From Rugalucina vietnamica (lineage: Eukaryota; Mollusca; Bivalvia; Lucinida; Lucinidae): a stretch of 64,000 nt of DNA. The stretch lies in NCBI GenBank assembly GCA_964017185.1, contig OZ024879.1, positions 43,345,883 through 43,409,882 on the forward strand, in the 5' to 3' direction. A program made the position numbers and the translations under genes. Shown here in pieces: positions 10,813-21,856 of the stretch; position 1 is the stretch's first letter, and each line of letters opens with the position of its first letter. The notes beneath the pieces are model-generated. The model had not been told where the DNA came from. It did not search any database and worked only from the letters and a program-made list of their open reading frames with translations.

Positions 10813-10903
10813 TTAAAGAATCAGAATAGTTTTTCTGGATTGACCTTCCCCCACCCACTTTTTTCATATAGTGATTGAAAGTCTTTTTGTTTAATCATTT
10901 GAA

Positions 10904-13900
10904 TTGGAACTCATGGCTTCAGGTTTTGTCGGTCCAACTGTGGGGCGGTTGACTTGTCGGGGTGGAAAAAATCCTGTGCGTAGTTTCCATACACCGAAGT
11001 CTTGTCCGCTGCTCCTCAGGTTGGCTTTGTTTTTGGTTTCAGGTTTTGTCGGTCCAACTGTGGGGCGGTTGACTTGTCGGGGTGGAAAAAAATCCTGTGC
11101 GTAGTTTCCATACACCGAAGTCTTGTCCGCTGCTCCTCAAGTTGGCTTTGTTTTTGGTTTTCGGATTCTGTGTTTGGAAGTGGACAACATCAGGAGATAT
11201 GTTAAATGCAAACCAGGACTGCAGTATAGGATTTGGAAAATCAGTTGGTGGAATTGCTCAGAGCTTGGCTTTCACAAGAAAAATTGGTAACCGAAGAGGA
11301 TCAGAGGGTTTACGCAGCTTTAAGAACTCAAATGGAACAAATCTTCTCATTTTGATTGTTTTGGCCGGAGACATCGAAATGAACCCGGGCCCTAGATTTC
11401 AGTGTCGTCTATGTAAAAAATACTGTAAGGCAGCTGATCAGGTAGTAGAATGTGCAGATTGTGAAAAGCGTTTCCACGCATCATGTGCCAACCTTGGAAA
11501 GGAAGAATTGCTAGAATTAGAATCCGGTAGTGAATCTTGGTATTGTTCAAACTGCAAGGCTGAGTGTAGCCTTTGCAGTGGATTAGTTCTCAATTGCCAC
11601 AAGGCGGTTCAGTGTGACAAATGTGATATGTGGGTGCACAATGACTGCTCTTTTCTATCCGATTCACAATATGAAACCATGCAAAACACAAACTGTACTT
11701 GGATTTGTCCAAAATGTGATTTCTTCAATTTTTCTGACTCTTTTTTTTGACGAACAGTTAAATTTGGAAAGTGAAAATAGGTTTAATCCACTTGGAAACA
11801 GTGATAAAACTAAGTCCTCAGCACCCTCAACTTTGACAAGCAAAAGCAAGTTTATTGGTGGGTTGAAATTTTTCAGTATAAACATCAACAGCATTAGAGG
11901 TAAAAAGCTTGAGTTGTTGGCTTTCATTGATCTTCATGAACCTCAGATTGTAGCGATTCAAGAAACAAAGATTGACAGTTCTATTTCAAGTTCAGAATTG
12001 TTTCCGGAAACTTTCCCATATAGTGTGTACAGGAAGGACAGAACTCTTGATGGTGGTGGTGTCATGTTACTTATTCACAAGGATATCCCACACATGCCAA
12101 TGACAGAATTAGAAAATAAGTCAGAATCAGTTTGGGTAAAAGTATTCGCTAATAAAACCGCACATTTTGTTGCAAGCTGGTATAGGCCGCCCCATAGTGA
12201 TGAAAACTTGACACCTTTGGAAGACCTACAGAAATTTGATACTTCGTTCAGAGAGCAGCTTAACAAAATTAGGGATAAACATAAAGGAAATAAACCCCCC
12301 TCAGTTCACGTTCTAGGGGATTTCAACTTTGGAGATATTGTTTGGCCGGACAGACACAATAAATGTGGGTCACCATTGAGTAGGATTGAAGGTCAAATTT
12401 TGGTTGACATTATTAATGATCATGGATTTGATCAATTAGTCCACTTCCCTACCAGAGAAAGAAATACTTTGGACTTGATTATCACTCCTCTTCCCAATCA
12501 GTTTGTAGACATTCACTCCCCAGATTGTCTCAGTGATCATGATATTGTTTCTGGAACGCTGAAGATTGTTATTCCCCCCATTAAGAAACCTCGGAGAAAG
12601 GTGTATCGGTACCAGAAAGGTGATTATGAATCTATGAGGGCAGAAACATTAAAATTTGCAAAGGAAAAGTATTTCAATGGCTACTCGGATACCCGTTCGG
12701 TTCAAGAAAATTTCAGTCTTATTACATCTTTCATTCAGGACTCGGCAGATAAGCATATCCCATCAAAAACAAGTCGCTCTGTCTCTTCTGTCCCATGGAT
12801 AACTCCTGAGATAAGGAGGAAGATTCGCAGGAAAAATATAACTCATGCAAAAGCTAAGAAAACTGGAAGTGCAAAAATTAGATCTAAATTTGAAAACTTA
12901 AGAAGGGAAATCAAAGCTGATATAAGGAAGCAGCATGATCTTTATGTCAATAACTTGGTAGGGGACGTTAAGGCTAATCCCAGGGATTTTTATAGGTATA
13001 TCAATAGTCAGAGGAAAGATACCCAAGGCATTCCCCCTTTGAAAAAGAAAAATTGAAGTGGTATTGCTCAATCAGATTTCGAAAAAGCAGAAGAATTTAA
13101 TGGACAGTTCACAGATGTATTCACCAAAACGGTACACAACCAAGTCCCACTTCTGGATAGGTCGGCCCCATTCATGGATGAAATTGTTGTAACAAAGGAA
13201 GGAGTAACAAAACTCCTTAAAGGTCTAAACCCATCTAAAGCCTTAGGACCTGATGAACTCCATCCTAGAGTCCTTAAAGAATTGGCAAAAGAATTAGGAC
13301 CTGTGTTTGCACATCTCTTTCAGCAGTCAATCAATACGGGTGAAATCCCCAAGGAATGGTCACTTGCTAATATTTGTCCACTTTTCAAGAAAGGTGACAG
13401 GTCCCTTGCTTGTAATTACCGCCCAGTTTCTTTGACTTGTATTCCTTGCAAACTTCTAGAACATATTGTCTGCTCAAATATCATGGGTCATCTTGACCAG
13501 TATAATTTTTTGTCGGACAAACAGCATGCATTCAGGAAATGGCATAGTTGTGAAACTCAGTTAATTACAGTGATAAATGATTGGGCAAAAATATTGGACA
13601 AAAAGGGTCAGGTTGACACTTTTATTTTGGACTTTGAAAAAGCTTTTGACACCCCTCCACATGAACTTCTTAAAAGCAAATTGTTTAGTTATGGTATAGG
13701 TGGAAAGACATTGGAATGGATAAATGCTTTTTTGTGCTTCAGGCAGCAAAGGGTAGTAGTTAATGGTGTTAAATCTGACTGGGCCCCTGTTGTGTCTGGT
13801 GTCCCTCAGGGCACCGTTCTCGGTCCATTGTTGTTCTCCTTGTACATAAATGACATACCCGTTGGCATTGACTCTCAAATCAGGCTTTTTGCTGATGACT

Positions 13901-14759
13901 GTGTTTGTTACCGTGAAATTAAAACAGTAGAAGATACATTGAAACTTCAGAAAGACATTGACCTTTTAGGGAGCTGGGCCCGAAAATGGGGCATGAGATT
14001 TCAACCTGTCAAATGCAACATGATGCAGCTGACAAATAAGCGGATAAATAAAATTGAGGCCTCGTACACCCTCGAGGGAACGGTTTTGGAAAATGTTGAT
14101 AGCATTAAATATCTAGGTGTAACAATTACAAATGACCTCAAGTGGAATACCCATATCAATAATATCTGTACTAAAGCCAACAGAACACTTGGATTCTTGA
14201 GGAGAAACTTATTTTCTTGCCCCCAAGACGTTAAAGAAGCAGCTTATAAAGGACTGGGGCGCCCAGTCCTGGAATATGGAAGTTCTGTTTGGGATCCTCA
14301 TACTAAATGCCTCCAGGAGGAATTGGAGAAGGTTCAGAATCGTGCCGCTAGATTTGTAACTAGGAATTATACTTTCGAGGAAGGTAGTATGAGGTGATGA
14401 TCAGAAATTGATCGACTCAGTATCAGAAGATAGATAGTATGACTGGCATTCTTGAACAGCTCAAATGGGAATCTCTCAAGAAAAGGAGGACGGATAATCG
14501 ACTTATATTACTATACAAAGGTCTGAAGGGTAAAGCCAGAATACATACAGATGACCTTATCCCAAAGACTAGGCGCTGTAGAAATAGCCACTCCAAGGCA
14601 TTTCAGCTTCCATCTGCTAGTATAGAGGCCTATAAATGTAGTTTCTTTCCCCAGACTATCAGGGACTGGAATGACCTCCCTGACTCTCTGTTTTCTACTG
14701 CTGAAATGTCAGATGATTGTGTGTCCAAGTTCGCTTCACTTGTGCGTTCAAGGGACTAA
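10904..14759 (+). pseudogene. CR1 polyprotein, copy 1: 2A-like motif, two PHD modules, APE, RT
   Basis: The usable frame from 11082 gives a hydrophobic stretch (LLKLALFLVFGFCVWKW), the 2A-like motif AGDIEMNPGP at about 11363-11392 and two Cys/His modules (C4HC3 pattern, 11401-11735). After a T-run frameshift the APE endonuclease follows: FSININSIRGKK, AIQETKID, VLGDFNFGD and LSDHDIVSG. A stop at 13054-13056 replaces a Gly codon of copy 2 (GGA to TGA). The RT continues in the same frame from 13057, with LDFEKAFDTP, SGVPQGTVLGP and LFADDC. A 50-bp insertion flanked by TAGTATGA shifts the last 100 codons into another frame (14439-14759). The catalytic residues of the endonuclease and RT remain, but the ORF is split into at least four pieces. 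Confidence 0.9.
10914..11160 (+). repeat. 120-bp tandem duplication of the CR1 5' leader
   Basis: AGGTTTTGTCGGTCCAACTG occurs at 10921 and again at 11041, exactly 120 bp apart. The two units are nearly identical through ctgctcctca. The second unit has one extra A in its A run. Copy 2 of the element has a single unit. The first unit contains the ATG that matches copy 2; the frame from that ATG ends inside the second unit at about 11104. Confidence 0.9.
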
Positions 14760-14845
14760 TTTCCCCCCATCCGAACCCCCTGGTGAAATAATGTCATTTG
14801 GCGTGTCACCAGTAAACTATTCTGATTCTGATTCTGATTCTAATC

Positions 14846-15365
14846 TTGCGGGACTCCCATCTTATAAACACAGCGTTACAAACTGATATACTAAATTAAC
14901 ATGCTTCAGGTTCAGTACATCTAAACTGCTGACAAAAACGCCCGTCACGACAGCCCTTTCTTAAGGCATTAAAACTCCTGGTATTAAAACCTTACCTAGC
15001 TTATAATATGACACAATCTAGGATGGATTAAACAACCAACTGGAAATGTAAATGATGGGCTTTACGATTTTGTTCATTGCGTTCATTTATGTAAGAAAAA
15101 ACGTGTATGTTGCAGTTTCAAACACAAGGGCGAATGTTTTCCTTTTTGAAAATAACACTGTTGTCAAGACCTTAAATAGAATCTAAATATCACTGCTAAT
15201 CGATTGCGACGGCCCGGATAAAAAAAAACATTGCGGTTATTTTTGGTAAACATTGTCAATCACGCAATTATTAATTACCATAAAATGGATCTGCAGGCTT
15301 CTCTAATCTTGATGTTTTTTAGAATCATTAAGCTATGGCAAACCGTTTTATTATTTATTATGTGA
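14846..15365. other. Spacer, AT-rich
   Basis: No ORF or repeat match. It separates the CR1 tail from the phased palindrome array. Confidence 0.5.
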
Positions 15366-15368
15366 AAG

Positions 15369-15929
15369 AGATATCTTGAATAGTAGAATAGATATCTTTA
15401 TTAGAATATAAGATATCTTATTTAGAATATTAGATATCTATATTACCAAAATAGATATCTTATATTCTAAATAAGATATCTTATATTCTTATAAAGATAT
15501 CTAATATGTAAATGTAGACATTTTATTTAATTTCACAATTAACACATGATTAAGATATCTTATTTTCCAATGAAGATATCTAATATAATTATTAAGATAT
15601 CTTAAATTATTATATAGATAGCTAATATTCCTAAATAAGATATCTGTTTTACATTTTAATATAGATATCTATTTTAATAAAACAGATATCTTGAATGCTA
15701 AAATAGATATCTATTATAAAATAATAGATATCTTATAAAGCAAATAAGATATCTAAATTGATAATTAAGATATCTTATATACGTAGGCAAATAAGATATC
15801 TGTTTCAGTATATTAGATATCTTAATTAAAATTAAGATATCTTAATTAGTAAATAAGATATCTAAATTAGTATATAAGATATTTTAATTTATGTGATAAA
15901 TAAGATATGTATTGTCATATTAGATATCT
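15369..15929. repeat. Phased palindrome array: AGATATCT at 21-bp period
   Basis: I count 22 exact copies of the 8-bp palindrome AGATATCT. They start at 15369, 15390, 15411, 15432, 15453, 15474, 15495, 15553, 15574, 15595, 15638, 15663, 15684, 15705, 15726, 15747, 15768, 15794, 15815, 15835, 15856 and 15922. Decayed members sit at 15616 (GATAGC), 15877 (GATATT) and 15903 (GATATG). Most steps are exactly 21 bp; the exceptions are 19-26 bp and one 58-bp gap. The 13-bp spacers are A/T-rich but differ in sequence, so the core is far more conserved than the rest of the unit. The array ends about 90 bp before the ATG of the integrase-core gene. It could be an unusual minisatellite or an array of binding sites for a dimeric protein. 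Confidence 0.9.
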
Positions 15930-15936
15930 TATATAG
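15930..15936 (+). promoter_or_regulatory. Possible TATA box of integrase-core gene
   Basis: TATATAG directly follows the last palindrome and lies 83 bp upstream of the ATG at 16019. The region is AT-rich throughout, so a match by chance is easy. Confidence 0.3.
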
Positions 15937-16719
15937 AGTAAGAGAAAAACGAAATAAAAGAAAAATATTGGATGCTCCCTTAGAGGGTTTTCAATAGAGT
16001 GCACTCCCCTCTTCCAAAATGGCTGATGGGCATCTCAGAACAATCAAATGTGCCATTGAAAATGCCCAAAAGTGTTTACTACAGGATAAAGATTCCTGTC
16101 CGACTGTTGCCTTGTCAAAAGTTAGACAAGCCTTTGATGTGCATTCTATATTAAATGACAGTCATGCCATTCCAGCCGAGGAGAGTGGCGACATTCGAAG
16201 GTCGTTGTCTGCCCTCGAAACTGCTTTGAAAAATGAAATAGAAATGAATCGCAGAGAATCGTCAAATGATTTTGCTTTTAGCGCAAGACGGATTCCAACA
16301 GGTATTTATGAGCCATATGTGTCTGGGCTGCGTCACATACCCTCCCCCATTGCTATACGTCCCAGTCCCGGTCAGCAATTTTTCAGTCATGTTGGGACAG
16401 AGCCATTGTTTCCTGGGTAGTGAACCAGTACTTTGGGGAGTAAAAGTGTCTTTGATCAATGACACAACACGGCGGCAGGTAGGTCCTAAACTCCAGTCCC
16501 TTAGATCAGGGGTCTGACACTCCACCACCACGCTCCATGGTCTGATGGCTGGCCCAGTTTCAGACATGGACGTAAAATGTAAAATGTTTTTACATTTTTA
16601 CCAAAACGTAAAATATTCCCTTTTTTTTAATGTGAAGCATGTTGTCATTTCTTTCCTTTCTGACTCTGAACTTTCAAGCATCTTACTTTCTTTATTGCAA
16701 GGGGTGATAAAGGAGTACA

Positions 16720-17250
16720 ACTTTCAAGCATACGTGTGTCCGTCCATCCATATGCAATCTTCATTGACTTTGACAATATTTATGTTGAGTCTAGTATTAA
16801 CATAAGAGTGTCTTTGCACCTGTGAGGGCTGTGCATGTGAAACCTTGAATTCTCTTATGTCCTTGACAAACACTTCAAGCATGCACAATGACCAGGTTGG
16901 TGCCCTTGTCCTATATTTTACAGTTCACAGACTTTGACAATCTTTACTTCAATTTCATGTTTATCTGCATCATTCTTTAGTAGCTTCAAGCATGAAACCT
17001 TGGACAGGCATTGCCATACACTTTAAGCACAGACCATGCCCATGTGCCCTTGACCTATATTTCATGGTCCATCAACTTTGCCAATTTTTGCATAAAAGTT
17101 GCCTTTTCTCTGCATCTCTAAAAGCTGAAATCATGAAACCTTGCTTGGTAATTGTATTTGACATACCCTTCAAACATGCCCCTTGACTCAGTGCTGTTGA
17201 TCTATATTTCACGGTCCACTGACCTTGGAAGAATATCATATTTTCTATGT
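16720..17250 (-). mobile_element. Pearl-type element, reverse copy inside intron 1
   Basis: Read on the minus strand, it contains two to three degenerate copies of the same core unit found at 27726-28721 (blocks gaccgtgaaatatag, gtcaaggg, gcatgcttgaa, gcaaggtttca). It ends in a short ggatggacggacac stretch, the ACGG microsatellite typical of pearl elements. It is non-coding. Confidence 0.65.
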
Positions 17251-17394
17251 TAACAGTTCACATATAAACCAAAATCGACATTAGACTCATGCAGCCATGT
17301 CATTTTATTGAATTGATTACCAAAATACATAATTTGGGATTTATGCACTAGGAGGATTCATATCAGCAATGACCAGGAACTGGTGCAATAAGAA

Positions 17395-17530
17395 ACAAAT
17401 CCCACCCTAAAATCCATAGTGTGAAACAACCAAAATAACAAATAGGTATGTATACGAAGAAAACATTTGATAAGCTGAGGGAGTAGCTTAATTCCAAAAG
17501 GTGGCCACTCAGCTACCTTAACGTAACTAA
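17395..17530 (+). repeat. Diverged copy of dispersed repeat R1
   Basis: It shares cccaccctaaaatcca-like, aacaaataggtatgtata and ccaaaaggtggccactcagctacctt blocks with the R1 copies at 4468, 31378 and 63083, at lower identity. It is intronic. Confidence 0.5.
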
Positions 17531-18189
17531 AACATGATAATGCACATAAGGTGCCAACAGTACAAAATTCTAATCCAAATGTCTTTTTATAGGTGGAGCA
17601 GGGAGGTCAAAAGTTTATCTTTCAAAAGAGCAGCTCCAGATGTTTGTAAAGATGGGCTATACAGCAAAGAAGATGGCCAAGCATTTTAAATGCTCTGCTC
17701 AACTTGTGTACAAAAGGCTGTATGAAGAAGGCATATACATGCGGGGTCAGTATAAACAAATCAGAGATAATGAGCTTGATGCAGCTGTTAAAGAGCTGAA
17801 TGATAATCATCCTAATACTGGTGCAACGGTAAAGACATATTCTCTTAATTTGACCCAAACAATTTGTATATGTGTCACAGCTTTAGCTCCTGGTATAAAA
17901 TTAACATGTATTTCCATTTTGAAAAAAATAAATAATCCAACTTTGTATGGTGTCTGGGAGACCTGTCAGATATAAGTAAGAATACTTGAACATAACCTAA
18001 ATTGAGACTCAAGGACACTCAGTAATTAAATTTTTAATTTTTAACAAATCATTAAAATAAACAAGTATTTTTTGTACCACAGCACGTTAATCAGTACATG
18101 CTAGGAACATGGTAGATTTTAAGTATATAATAGTAGACATTTTTACCTTCTAGAGGTACAAAGAACAACATGCATTAAGCAATGGACTG

Positions 18190-18702
18190 TGACCCCACTT
18201 AAAAGTAAAAAATGAAACTCGCAGTTCATCATTTTCTTTTAAAGGGTTTATTAGATAAATGGCCTAAGTGTTTGCATTTGGTGTTGTTTTGACTTTTAAC
18301 GGTTGCTATGGTTACAGAAAATGGCTGTCAATATGGGCTAAAATAGAAATAATTGCCATTTTGTAATTTGGAGGTTCAAATAAAAAAATAATATCAAGCA
18401 CAGCTAAATTCCAAAAAGATATTTTAACAGATGATAAATATTAGCAAGATGCATCTAATGTAAAAATATCTTTTTGATATTTGGCTGTGCTGTGTGTTAA
18501 TTCCTCTATTGAATGTTTGAATTTTGTTCCAAAATGATATTTTTTCAATTTTAGCCCATATTGGCGGCCAATTTGTTTAACCATATCAACCATAAATTTC
18601 AAAACACTAATTAATCAAAACACCTGGATCTTTTATCTTTTCAAACCACTAAAAGAAAATGACGTGCAGCAACTTTCATACTTTGACCCCCAAGTGGGGC
18701 CA
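18190..18702. mobile_element. Foldback element of about 510 bp in intron 2
   Basis: The two halves are imperfect inverted repeats. Left GTGACCCCACTT pairs with right caagtggggc. Left tcaatatgggctaaaat pairs with right attttagcccatattgg. Left AGCACAGCTAAATTCC pairs with the right block around tttggctgtgctg. Nearly the whole element is arm, with a small centre around aagatgcatct. Copies could form a long hairpin in the pre-mRNA. Confidence 0.8.
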
Positions 18703-20868
18703 AAAAATCTGCGAAATTCACATCATTCTTTGGATGGATCTTTTCCAACTCCCAAACAGAGACCAAAATCCTTGCCACATGTGATTGTGAGGGTTTCCCA
18801 CCTATGTGTGACCCGTCTTTTAGTGACATTAAAGGTTTGGTATGTCATACCAGAATACATCTATTAGCTAAGTAGTACTCACTCTTGAATCCAAGAACTC
18901 AATTATTATTCAGGAATAGAAACTGCAAAGTCAGCCAGACAAAAATTTCTGACTTACAGTATGTTGAATTTTGGCAATTGAAAATCATTTCAGATGATGG
19001 CTGGTATTTTGGAATCAAAGGACTTGAAAGTGCAGCGAGAAAGAGTCAGATCATCACTGAAAAGGGTAGACCCAGAATCCTCTTCCCAGCGTTTTGGAAG
19101 AACTGTAAAGAGAAGAACATACCGTGTTCCATAACCCAATTCAATATGGCATATAGATGGGCATATGAAGTTGATGAGGTACATCAGTATTTGTAGCTCT
19201 TTAAAAGAGAACAAGTAAGAAGAGAAAGTTCAAAATTAAATTTAAAGTCCGAACCAAGGCACCAAGTGGGGCAGAACAGCACAACACCAGATAGACATCA
19301 CATGAAAATGTGAATACACATGAAGAGCAAGATTATCAGCTCTTTCCCAACAAGGTGGTTTAGTTAGAAATTCAGATTTTAGTGGTGTTGTGTGCCTTCC
19401 AATGTGTCTCTAGTTGCCTTGCAACATGTTGAATCTGCTGAGCCTTGTCTTTGTTGTCCAGATATTCAGTATTGTTTAGCTTCCGGGGGATCTCCAGTCG
19501 TCACGACGTGTCTGTGGACTGTGGGGTCGTGTATTTTTATTCACCATGTCAGATATCAAGATTTGTTTGTTTAACCTTGACGATAACGATTCTTCTACTA
19601 GTTAGATTTTCAGTATGAGGACTGAACAACCAGCCAAATGTTGTGAAGAAATGGATAAGTACTAAAGAAACAGCATAATTTTTAGGCACAGTAAAACTTG
19701 TTTTTGTCCCCAAGTAATTTGTGTAACTGACCTTCCAGGCTGTACTTCTCTTGTGGTTACCTTTAGCTCTTTAACTCACAATCAGATTTAAAATCCTATC
19801 TCAGACACCAAAAAGAAAAGAAAGGACAACACAAAAAAGAGAAATTAACCGCAAGTGTCTGACATTGCGTTTGATGCTGAGCCTGTCTGACACAACCATT
19901 AAATAATAAGCTGCTCGGCTGGTTCTTAAATTAAGAGGTTTAAATCTGTAACTCTGCTTTATTTTGGCTATTTCAGTACTTGTATTTATGAGCACTGTTA
20001 ATTTAATGCTTAGCTGAATTCTTCATGAAAAATGTTTTAAAATCTTAGTTTCAGGTCCTCTTGACTAGAAGTTCAGGACTTCTGGCCCTTTGGTCATTTT
20101 ATTTTCTGTTTATTTTTCAGATGGGGCATAGTAACTCATGGGGCAATTGATGGTTATTCACGTCTTGTGCCATACTTGTTTAGTAGCAGTAATAATCGGG
20201 CTGCTACAGTATTACGACGTTTTGTTCCAGCCTGCATGCGTTATGCTGTTCCTGCCAGAGTGAGGTCCGACCACGGCAAGGAAAATATTCTTGTTGGCCT
20301 TTTCATGAACATGATAAATGGAGAAGAGTCAAATGCCATATTAACTGGTCGTTCCGTCCACAATCAACGGATTGAACGTTTGTGGAAATATGTTTTTGAG
20401 CAAGTAATACAATATTACTACAATCTCTTCTAGCAAATGGAAGATAAAGAGATTCTCAGTGTAGGATCAGAAAAACATATTTTCTCCATCCAGTTTGTGT
20501 TCATACCTATAATTAATGCACAGCTGGAAGTATTCAGGAATGGCTGGAACAAACATAAACTGAGGACAGAGAATAACCGCAGTCCAGAAGAGCTTTGGTT
20601 ATCTGGCATTCTAGATAACCTTCATTCTCCTTCCATGGCAATACGTAACATGTTTGATGCCCAGCCATTAGAGGTTTCCTTAAATGAAGCACTGGAGCAC
20701 TTTAACATAGACATGCAACCATTTGAGAGTGAGAATACAGAATATCTTTCTATTATCAATGACAATCAGCAAGAACATTTAGCTGCCATCATAGATGTAA
20801 ATGACGATTATGAATCAAAATTTTTAGCCTGTCTGGGAAGCCTTGAATCAATGGGATTATTTGTGTGA

Positions 20869-21542
20869 TAGGCATTTAAAGATCAAACATAAATGAGCCA
20901 CATTATTAGTAAACCAACAATGTGGTCTCCCATCAGATTCGACATAAACCAAGCTGTACAAGCACAGAAAATGGCTAGAGGCTAGAAATTTCTGTTTTAG
21001 AAAGAAGAGGAATTGTACTATCTGTGTAGCGAAGATAAAGGTGCTGATGAGCTTCGCAGTTACTGTGAAGCTGATCTGCAACTTTGTTTTTGCCGATGTA
21101 AATTGTTGGTTTTCTCATGATGTGGCTCAAATATTGATCATAAGACATCCCAGAGAATCATTGGATAATGTTTGTTATAAAAATCATATGACATCAGGGA
21201 ACAAGCTTAAATGCCACTAATGCCACTAGGGAGAAATTGTCTCCCTTAATGCTTAACTTCTGCCTGAATACATCTGAGGGAGAAGTGAAAATTTATGTTA
21301 TATTTGTAAACCTGAAATTAAAACCAAAACTTCTCAAGAGATATCTTTGAGAGGAGAAACTTCTCCCAAAAATTATTTGCTAATGTAAAACACTTTTGAT
21401 GCACTTGTAACTTCATAACTACACTTGTTTCATATTGAATTGTTTTCCATTACGAAGGTGAGAAGGAACACTTAAAAGGATCCTATGATAAAAGAATCTT
21501 ACACTCTTGGCCATTTCCTTCCTCGATATGAAATTTTCAAAA
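20869..21542. other. 3' flank of integrase-core gene with one dispersed-repeat piece
   Basis: No coding region is visible. A minus-strand match at about 20990-21085 (gcagatcagcttcacagtaa, then agtacaattcctcttcttt) shares its pattern with plus-strand stretches at 23905-23980 and 24500-24570. These mark a dispersed repeat family of about 150 bp. Confidence 0.5.
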
Positions 21543-21826
21543 CATGCCAAAGGCCTGTTTAAAAATTGATATTTCAGTTTATACTTTAATGCTTTTTAGG
21601 TGTCCTTCCTTAAAATTATAGTTTGTTGGTTGATTTGGTGTTTTACATCAGACTCAACATCTAAGGTCATATGGAGCCCGAATTTAATTTTCAAAACTGC
21701 TGTAGGCTTGTTTAAAAATAGATATTTCAGTTTAGACTTCAATGCTTAAATAGGTGTCCTTCCTTAAAACTTAGAGTTGGTGGTATATGTCCCGCTCAAC
21801 AATTAAAGGTCATATGGAGATGGGAC
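21543..21826. repeat. Two direct repeats of about 150 bp
   Basis: The blocks gatatttcagttta, ggtgtccttccttaaaa and aaggtcatatggag occur in the same order twice, about 150 bp apart (for example gatatttcagttta at 21568 and 21720). The last block also resembles 33479-33500. Confidence 0.7.
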
Positions 21827-21856
21827 ACGGTTGTACGTCTCATCCAAAAGACTGGA

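Larger units (their letters stand above)
10813..14845 (+). mobile_element. CR1-type non-LTR retrotransposon, copy 1 (damaged)
   Basis: Homology with the intact copy at 56588-60466 begins at TTAAAGAATC and covers the whole element. This includes the 5' UTR (ccttcccccacccac), the leader, the ORF and a 3' UTR with a CTGGTGA...TCACCAG hairpin (14780-14812). It ends in a hexamer tail (attctg)n at about 14818-14843. Specific to this copy are a 120-bp tandem duplication at the 5' end, a frameshift in a T run at about 11742-11750, a nonsense change at 13054-13056 and a 50-bp insertion at 14393-14442. It is not autonomous. Confidence 0.9.
16019..20868 (+). pseudogene. Integrase-core-domain (DDE) gene, four exons, two in-frame stops
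   Basis: The exons join in consistent phase. Exon 1 is 16019-16301 (MADGHLRTIKC, good start context AAAATGG, donor GTATTT). Exon 2 is 17593-17828 (GRSKVYLSKEQLQMF, helix-turn-helix-like GYTAKKMAKHFKCSAQLVYK). Exon 3 is 18994-19178 (VRSSLKRVDPESSSQRFG, then PNSIWHIDGHMKL). Exon 4 is 20121-20868 (WGIVTHGAIDGYSRL, RVRSDHGKEN, VHNQRIERLW, then a C-terminal region). Asp of WHIDG, Asp of RSDHG and Glu of NQRIE form a DDE triad with 34 residues between the second Asp and Glu. TAA at 19132-19134 and TAG at 20431-20433 each sit where relatives usually have Tyr. The family is common in cnidarians, fishes and molluscs and is probably transposase-derived. The stops suggest a pseudogene, yet all splice sites and the triad survive. 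Confidence 0.75.

Noticed and set aside
15369-15929. CRISPR-like array (short repeat with variable spacers)
   Set aside because: The repeat is 8 bp with 13-bp AT-rich spacers in an animal genome; no cas genes.
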